This document shows positions 56,516 through 64,000 of a stretch of DNA of 64,000 nt, in pieces; the first letter of the stretch is position 1; the number at the start of each line of letters is the position of its first letter. The position numbers and the translations under genes are program-made. Source of the DNA: Solea solea (lineage: Eukaryota; Chordata; Actinopteri; Pleuronectiformes; Soleidae); assembly GCF_958295425.1 (NCBI RefSeq), contig NC_081146.1, positions 19,849,458 to 19,913,457 of the forward strand, in the 5' to 3' direction. The notes under the pieces are model-generated. The model was not told the DNA's origin. It saw only the letters and a program-made list of their open reading frames with translations, and did no database searches.

Positions 56516-59500
56516 AGGGATTGGACTGGTTCACCTTCTCAGTCATAATTCTGCCAATATTTTTCATTTTTTGTGTTTAAGCTAGGGTCAGTAATTAGTT
56601 TCCAAACCCTTTTGTTATCTATTTTTTTATTTGATGAAATCTTTTTCAGGTCCTAGGATGGCAAACAATGAATAACATTGTATAAAGAAGTTGTTGTCTG
56701 CAGTCCTTGCAGTGCTGTGATTGCCTGTTTGTGTTCACCCTGGCCGTGCTCTCCAGAGTTTCTTGTGTTGTTGGGGAGCAAAGCTTTGAGGAGAGTGGGA
56801 GGGATTGGGTGTGTCAGTTGCAGTGTAGCCTGCTTTTGCTAGATTTTTCAGACCTGCTTTAAGTGAATTCCTCAAACAGTTTTATGCAATATGGTACACA
56901 CTTGTTTTAGTGATCATTTTATATCAGGTACAGAATACATCCTTAACTTGCTTGAATAATTGTGTTTGTTTTACATGCTTTTGTCTAAGTGTTCCTCCTA
57001 GAGAAAGTTTTAAGGTGTTAGGGGTAATGCAAGTCTGGAATACTATCCATTCCGAATGTTTCTGGCACTTACACAAAAAGGTAGAAACAAAACAACTATA
57101 ACTGAGAGGAATAATAATTAAAATGTGTCTCCATGTACACTCCATACAAAACACACACATGGAGTTCCCCGAAAACTGTATATATGGGCTTTCCTCATGA
57201 GGACTTGTCCATGTGTCAGAGACTTGAGTGTCTGTCTGCGTGTATGTGTGTTTAACAGTTATCAGGGGCCAGCCAGCCAGACGGATGCAAACAGCCTGAT
57301 CTGTAATCCTGTGTATGAGTGGTGTTAGTGTGTAGGTGGCAGCGGGGGTCATCTGTCAACTACCTCAAGCCAAACACGCACACAGCCACTTGTTGACTCT
57401 CAGACACACTCACAAAGACATACACATAGGCCCACACATTTACACCTATATGTATGTATGCACACAGACACACACACAGACACTCAGGCTCAGCCAATAT
57501 TTACCCTGCAGTCGCTAGCCAGACTTTCAACCCAATCTCTCACTAAGCTCTTTGTTGTTTGCTTGTTTTCTAGCCTCGGCTTTTGTTTGTGGGGGGGTAT
57601 TTTTGTAATTTGTTTAGTTTTTAATGATGATTAAATTCTAATAATGAGCCATGGGTCACAAAAGAAGACTTCAAACTCAAAGTCTGAATTGCAAGTTTGG
57701 GACCTTGGGGAAGGGGTGTGTTAAAAAAGAAGAAGAAAGAAATTGCAATCATTGCTCCTGTAATTAATTTCACAGGGAATTTCTACACTTGGTTAGTGTC
57801 TCTCAGTGGACCCTTATTTAGTCTGCCACCTTTGGTCTCAGCAGTGAACAGTGGTGCTTTACTCACAGAGGTTAAGAAAGAGCTTCTTGTTTTATTTAAG
57901 GGGGTGATGTCAGAGGGGTCCCCATTCCCAGACTCTGTTCTTACACTGTGGATCTGACCTGCCAGTGCAGTCTGCAGATTCAGGTGACTCGACCACACTG
58001 AAGAAGGAAATCTTTATTCTGGTACAGAGCATGTGAAAAATCCATACCTTTAAGTCATTTGCAGAAAACATTGGTTTTTGCTATTAAGTGCAGCATCATT
58101 ATCGTAGCTGTGTGCTAATTCAGTTTCTTTCCTCTGGCTTTAATATACAGTACTCTCCAACTCTTAGGGTTTTGCCTTTTTAATGTTTATCAAATTCTGA
58201 TTCTTGGCATTTGGATTGGAACGATGTGACTGAACGCTGGTCTCACATATTAGCAAAATTTAAATTGTTAATCTAATACCACATGTGTGTAATCCTCGAG
58301 CATGGCATGAATAAATGGTGCATAATGGGCCGTATTCACATCAGATATCTTTTCATAAATAGTAGGACATACACAGATGTTACCAATAACATTAATTGGT
58401 TTTTGAGAGAGCGGTGCTTTTGTTGCAGTGCAAAGTTCGTGTCACGCTAAATACTTGACACTTTCACCTGTAAAAGCTGTTTAGTTCCTAAAAATGTGTT
58501 ATTTATAATATATATATAACTGCATAATGTTTCCCATATTTTCTGGATGTGTTCCAATAAAGTGATTGAGAAATAATTATACTGTAATGATAATGGCCTA
58601 AGACTTTGCACAGTACTGGATATATTTATACACAAATAAGACCTGCTAAAATCCAGAGTTCATAATAAACGGCCTACAAGTGCATCAGACCATCTTAAGT
58701 AATTACTGTTTAGCTAAATAATGTTGTTCTCAGAACAAGGGTTAATTTTTGCTGTGAAAAGCATTTAAAATAACTGTGTGGAAGTATTCAGGGTTTTACT
58801 CCGTTGATGGCAAAGTAATCTGCTGACTCACCCGTTAACTTAGCTTTTAGCTACACCTGAGTGAGGAAGGAGAGTAGGCGAAAGTTTAACCTCATGTGAC
58901 TAATTGTTGGTGGAATGTCCCAATATATTTGAGGGATTGCAATGTCTGGAACAATAAGTTCATAAGTTCAAACTTGATTTTTGGACCACAGTAGAACATC
59001 TTCATCTTTTTTTCTGTCATTGCTGTGACAGCCTTCGATGCTGACTCTACCCTTTCCAGTGCAATGATATCCAATCAAGCAGGAATTATTGACAATATGC
59101 TGCAAAAGCAAAACTGTCCTTCATGTCACCATCATACTTTTTTCTGTTGCTTTTCCCGTTTCTGCCATATTGTTATTATTTTTAGGCTAAAATGTATTTA
59201 CAGTGTTTTTTCACTCTAAGAATTAGCTGTTGTTCTTATATCGGAGAGAATAAGTAAATAGCACTTGGATTTTATGGACAGAACACATTTGTTAGTGGCA
59301 GTTGCAGACGTTAATGACTGAAATATTAAAACCCAAGAGAAAACAGCAGAGTGTTTGTATGGCAAGACCATTCCGTGGAATGGAAATATTCAGAATGCCT
59401 TGTGTTTTCCGAGATTTACGCTTCATGTGTTTAGTATCTCTGGACATTTAGAATAAAATAGATCTCTGGGATTTGAATAAAGCTTGGCCAAACAGCTGTG

Positions 59501-62365
59501 ACTGAACCGCTGGCATTTTCCTAGGGCTGGAGAGGGTTATGAATGTCTTTAAAATGAATGCTGGTGAGTGTTCTAAATCTAAAAACGCCAGTGTGCTGTG
59601 AGTATTTGACTGCAAACTGTAGAATATGTTTATGTTTTCTATTTTATTTATTTATTTTCTTGCTGTTGAATTGATGTGCGATTTCCCTTTTGGCTCAGTG
59701 TTTTTTTTTTACATCCGTCAGTCTCACACTGGTCCCCGGGATGGTGAACTCCAACTTTGGCTCTGTGTTAGGTTTTTCTTCTTTAGCAAAGAAAAATGTA
59801 GCTTGACCACCATTCACTGTTTTTGTTTAGCTTTTTTTCCTCCCCTTCTTTTCCATCGCTCTCTTATGGCCTCGCAGCACGGTGTTTTCGGAATCAAACT
59901 GACAACCCTTGAAGCTACAAACACTGTGGAAAGAGCCGCCCGGAGCAGCTCTCCTCACTTTGGCTGAACAGGTTCAGTCTAGGCTCTTATTACCAGAGTT
60001 GCAAGGCAACAAAAAGGTCAATCTGTGTGTCCTTCCACTTGCCCCTGCAGCACCTTCACCACTTCCTCCCCAAGCAGCGTTCACAATCCTGTCACTGGCT
60101 GCTGGGGACACCCTTTGTGTCTAGATTCTGGATCCCCAACACCACATTCACGCACCCACAGAAAGAGACATTCATACACACCCTCACCCACCCTAGACGT
60201 CCTCCATTAGTTCCCAAAATACCCTTGGGACCGGGATAGATTTGTAGTCCTAGTATGTTTGAAGACAGGCCATCCGTCAAATGTGTGACGCTGGTAGTGT
60301 GGGGGGTGGTGGTTAGTAGTCTGCTGTCTCGCTCAACGTATATTTACACACAGTTCAACTGTCTGAGATGCTGAAGAAATCCAGTGAGTCCCGCTGTCTG
60401 CTGCATGTCTGGTAATGCAAGTCTATAGACGCATTACGGTACATCCAGACACACGCTGACGGATGGGACGTAAGCACACTGTGCCCTTTTTTCTTGCCTT
60501 GGAGCTGATTTGTTTTCCCCAAGAATCAGGCAAATGAAACACTTGGCATGTTTATTACCCTTCGTGAACCCCGTCTCGTGGCATGGTCACGTCTGTCCAG
60601 CCCGCCTGAAACAAAACACTTGCTTTGAATTTGCAAATCAAATCTTTGCATGATATGATACAAAGTTAAAAGAATGACATCAAACAGACGCCCATTATTT
60701 GTCAGATTCTGGGTTAACTGTTTATTTATATGTGCAGGAGGAATACCCATACTTTGGAGTAATGACATGTCTCTTTGGGTGGTTTGCTTAGATTTTGACT
60801 TTGGTGGTTCAAATGGTAAAATCTAAAATAGTGGAACTGGTTTGGTGGTGGATTAGAAGGTTCCGCAATATCCCCTCAGAAGAGGAACTTTATATATGGG
60901 CTAGTGGATACATTTCAAGATGAAAAGGAACATTTATTTGTTTACATAGCTGCCTCTTCACCTCCTACTACACTGTCTAAGGGGGTACATTTACAGCTAG
61001 TGCCACCTGGGCTGCTGACTGCACCCCAACAGGGCTTTGCTCTGGAGCTGACCTTATCACAGGAAATTACAAGGGTTGCACTCGAGGCAGACAGGGAGAG
61101 CAAGAAAACAAACCAGGGCATTCCTCTACAGGTACCCAATATACTCATGCTGCAGGATTAAACCTGCAGTACAGATACAGTAACCCAGATGGTAGTTAAT
61201 ATACACATAAGGAAAAGGAGATGCTGTACCATACCCCACACAGCTGTAACCTAACATTCTGTCTGCCGTGAGTCCATATCATTATTGTTTCACATTTTAA
61301 CCCACTTTAACCTCCCAGCCTGAAGTCAAGCTGCAGAGGATGTGTGGGTGTTGGAGGATAAAGCCTTCCCCCTCATCCTCCACTTCTCCCCGTGTTCTCC
61401 TCGCTCTTCATTAGTGATTCACAGACCGGTCAGTCTTGTGTGTCTGGATGGGGAGAGAGAGAGGGGGACCAAAAATCAGACAGCAGTGTCTGATACCTAC
61501 CACCCCCACCTCTCCCCCCGATTCTCTCCCCCTCTGCTCCCCTCAGCAGCCACCAGCTGACCCCAATCAGACACAGAGCCTGCTCTATTGTTTGGCTGGG
61601 GAGAGGGGACTCTTGCTGGAACAAACACACGCACACATACACACAGACAGACTCAGACAAGGGTCAGAGGGAGATAGAGGCTGTCTGGTCTGGTCTGGAC
61701 TGCCTCTTTGACTCCCAACCCCCAATTCCTCTCCTCTCCTCTCTTCTCCTCGCAAGTTGCAATCGTATCTGAGGCTTGTTATGCAAAGTGTGCTCAATTG
61801 CCATTGTCTTACTAACTGAGTTATCATGTGTCATCTAAATGAATTTGTGTTCTTGTCTACATTGTCTACTTTGCAGACAGTTTTGTTTTTGCCAAGCAGA
61901 ATAATGGCTTCTTTCAGCTGTGTGGTGGCCCTGACATTGTCTATTAAATAAGAAACACTGAAAGTACCCTTTTTGTGAGGTTATAGGACATAGGCAGAGA
62001 TGTCATGTGTACAGTGCAAGAACTTCGATTGGCTGATACAATGAAGATGGAGAAAGAAAAACCTTCACCCCGAGAGCTACTGTACTTGTGTCAGAAATAT
62101 AAGTGTAATCACAGGTACTGTGGACATTATGAAGCATGAAACGTGTGACTAGAAATACTGAGTTGACATAGTATCTTTGGGTGAGTGCCCGCTGTACATG
62201 AGCTCACAGATCTCCACCATCACCGTGTTTGTGATGGAGGTGACGAGCACATGGAAGGTTAACGCCAGAGCCATGTTTCAATGCACTGTGTCCAAAAGAT
62301 ATGTTGAAGTTTTAACTTTGTTCCTACTCAAAACTGATATTAAGTTTAAATGTATTATATATTCA

Positions 62366-62460
62366 GTAGGGGTGGGTCAAAATATTGATTTGGTGATATA
62401 CCGTCGTCGTCCTCCCTCGTGCAATACGAGAATCGATACGCCAGGGCAAAAAAAGGAGGC
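62366..62460 (+). mobile_element. Fragment of an AGGGGTGGGTCAAAATATTG MITE
   Basis: AGTAGGGGTGGGTCAAAATA, then GATATACCGTCGTCGTCC and GAGAATCGATACG, recall a teleost element with a TAGGGGTGGG start. The 3' end was not found. Confidence 0.45.
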
Positions 62461-63214
62461 GTTTTAAGGTAAACAGTCCCTGACAGTTTAACTCGGGAAC
62501 CAGTGATTCTCAACCCTAATGCTCTGGTTACAAATACATTTAAAAAAGCAATTTTAAATACCAGTAACATTTGTGTTGTACTTTTTATAGTACAAATGCA
62601 GGTACAGTTTTAAAAGTACAGTAAGTATGGCAAGAAACAAAACACTATATCAAATCCTGGTCTTGTGTTGGTAAACCTCCTGGTGTCATTCTATATTCGA
62701 TATTTTCAGAATTGAAAAATTCTCATGGAAATACTGCCATTAAACCGACATTAAATGTTTCATTTCTTTTTGTGCCGTTGCTTGCGAGAGGTTTTGGGAC
62801 AGACATTGTTGGACTCATAAATGGAGACCACCAGTCATTTCTCTACACACTTTATAACAGGATGCCCTCTAGTCCACTGTGCAGACATACACAGTCCACT
62901 CTTGTGTGTATATCAAAGCATTTCACTTAGCATCAATCCTCCAATTTGCATGTGTCTTGTGCAGAGAAGATTGCTACTATTAAATTTAAAACGGTGTGGG
63001 AATCTGTGGTTCGTGATCATAATGAGACTGGTTGTCATGGAAATAATAGATGAATGTGTAAAAAGGGATCACGTAGGCTACCTGAAAGTATTTGATTGAG
63101 AGCTTATGTGCTATTTTTGTGGCCATTTTCACACTCTTATCGCATGAAGTTCTTAAAGAATGTCCCTTTCAGTTTTAACTCGGACTCATTGGAAAGTTGA
63201 GATTAAAGCGATGA

Positions 63215-63350
63215 TGGCACATTCATCATTCTTGGCATTCTGCTTGAAGCTAATGTGGCTGCTGGCTAGCTCTGCCAATGATGATTAGGGCTCGTGCTCT
63301 GTGCAGCATGGAGATCCTGTGTGTGAATTATTAATATAGGTCATATTCGC
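63215..63350. promoter_or_regulatory. Candidate intronic conserved element
   Basis: Unique-looking sequence with CCAATGATGATTAGGGCTC and GTGAATTATTAATATAGG. It lacks simple repeats and suits an intronic enhancer of PMEPA1. Conservation is untested. Confidence 0.25.
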
Positions 63351-63896
63351 AGCATCCGGCCCTGTGCTGCCCCAGCACTATCACAGTACACAGCCCCCGC
63401 CTCCCCCCCCACAGCCAGCCCCATCTGTCGTCCAGATTAACCCAGGGGATCACCAGGGTCTAGACTGGGTGAGGCTTCATGAAAAGGGTCCCATCGAGTA
63501 TCGTGCGTGGCCGTGCCATCGTGTGACGGATTCAAGTCCAACTCAAAAAAAAAAAAAGGGTGACATCCTCAGACTTGAGTCCTTCTTTGTGATTTTAATG
63601 ATTCTTTCTGCAAACATATAATCCCATAGCAGTTACGCAGCAGTCTACGCTGCTCATGTATGGCAGTTATGGCAATTACATTTACACGAGACAGGAATCT
63701 TAATATGAAGAGTTTATGGCTCCTCATAAGAAACTTGTCCCCATCATGAACCCGAGCATGTCGGTGGGTGGGTGGGTGCGATGTTGGCAGTCCCATTTTA
63801 GGAACCAAATAGCTTTCTCCCAGTTAATATGTGACTGTTGCTGCAGTGGATGTGTGCAACTGTGGCTGAATGTCAAGGGGCTGGAGCATATTGCTG

Positions 63897-63924
<28 letters not shown>
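63897..63924. repeat. (GT)14 microsatellite
   Basis: Fourteen GT units near the window end. Confidence 0.95.
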
Positions 63925-63927
<3 letters not shown>

Positions 63928-64000
63928 AGTCCTAAACAGACAGACATGCCCTCTCAGCTGTTTTTTGTCTGCAGAAGCACACGGACAGAGACAGACTGCA

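Larger units (their letters stand above)
52512..64000 (+). other. pmepa1: PMEPA1 intron 1 (5' part)
   Basis: From the donor at 52512 to the window end I found no acceptor followed by the conserved membrane-segment exon (ELEFVQIIII type), so this is read as the start of a long first intron. Human PMEPA1 also has a long first intron. The contents are listed separately. Stretches not listed (53944-56250, 56516-62365, 62460-63214 and 63351-63896) show no gene or bounded repeat; they hold a G12 run (55379-55390), CA-rich sequence at 57360-57485 and GA/CT-rich patches near 61450-61530 and 61725-61750. An alternative first exon could hide here unrecognised. Confidence 0.65.

Noticed and set aside
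60904..61161. 85-codon frame in the intron (MDTFQDEKEH start) as an alternative exon
   Set aside because: Looks less random than most, but no acceptor/donor pair or homologue was recognised, and it does not resemble any PMEPA1 segment.
52512..64000. PMEPA1 exon 2 or an alternative first exon
   Set aside because: I looked for an acceptor followed by an ELEFVQIIII-type segment and did not find it. It probably lies beyond 64000.

Overview
This window looks like nuclear DNA of a ray-finned fish, most likely a spiny-rayed (acanthomorph/percomorph) teleost; the species cannot be told from the sequence. Three things point there. Dinucleotide microsatellites are very dense, with more than 25 CA/GT or CT/GA arrays. 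Several dispersed repeats are of types I recall as common in teleost genomes (hAT-type MITEs, two tRNA-derived SINE families, L2/Rex1-like LINE ends). The one recognisable coding exon matches a vertebrate gene. There are no prokaryotic operons, no rRNA and no CRISPR. Almost all open frames are short, and the longest run through CA/TG, CT or TCTG arrays.

The only protein-coding feature I can support is the first coding exon of PMEPA1 (TMEPAI), plus strand, 52418-52511. PMEPA1 is a TGF-beta-induced, NEDD4-binding membrane protein. The exon has a CpG-rich promoter and leader (about 51930-52417) with GTCTG (SMAD-type) motifs, three very short upstream ORFs and a GC-rich hairpin before the start codon. 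A consensus splice donor follows at 52512. The next exon, which would encode the membrane segment, was not found before 64000, so 52512-64000 reads as the beginning of a long first intron.

1-51.9 kb is a non-coding region upstream of PMEPA1. It holds: an isolated CpG-rich patch next to a (CAG)13 repeat (5.0 kb); a decayed LINE reverse-transcriptase end (8.9-9.3 kb); a 29-bp-arm hairpin (9.7 kb); a minisatellite carrying four AP-1 consensus sites (12.2 kb); and a 25-bp palindrome (1.9 kb). It also contains nested DNA transposons at 29.5-30.7, 34.8-35.6 and 48.9-49.4 kb, six same-strand fragments of one SINE family, and about seven copies of a CA-tailed repeat. Several unique-looking, homeodomain-site-rich stretches are possible enhancers, but conservation cannot be tested here.

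The intron carries a textbook hAT MITE with perfect 12-bp terminal inverted repeats and a perfect 8-bp target duplication (53240-53543), and the best-preserved copy of the second SINE family (56251-56515). I found no convincing novel multi-gene system. The most interesting material is regulatory or structural: the PMEPA1 leader, the AP-1 minisatellite, the palindromes and the nested transposons.
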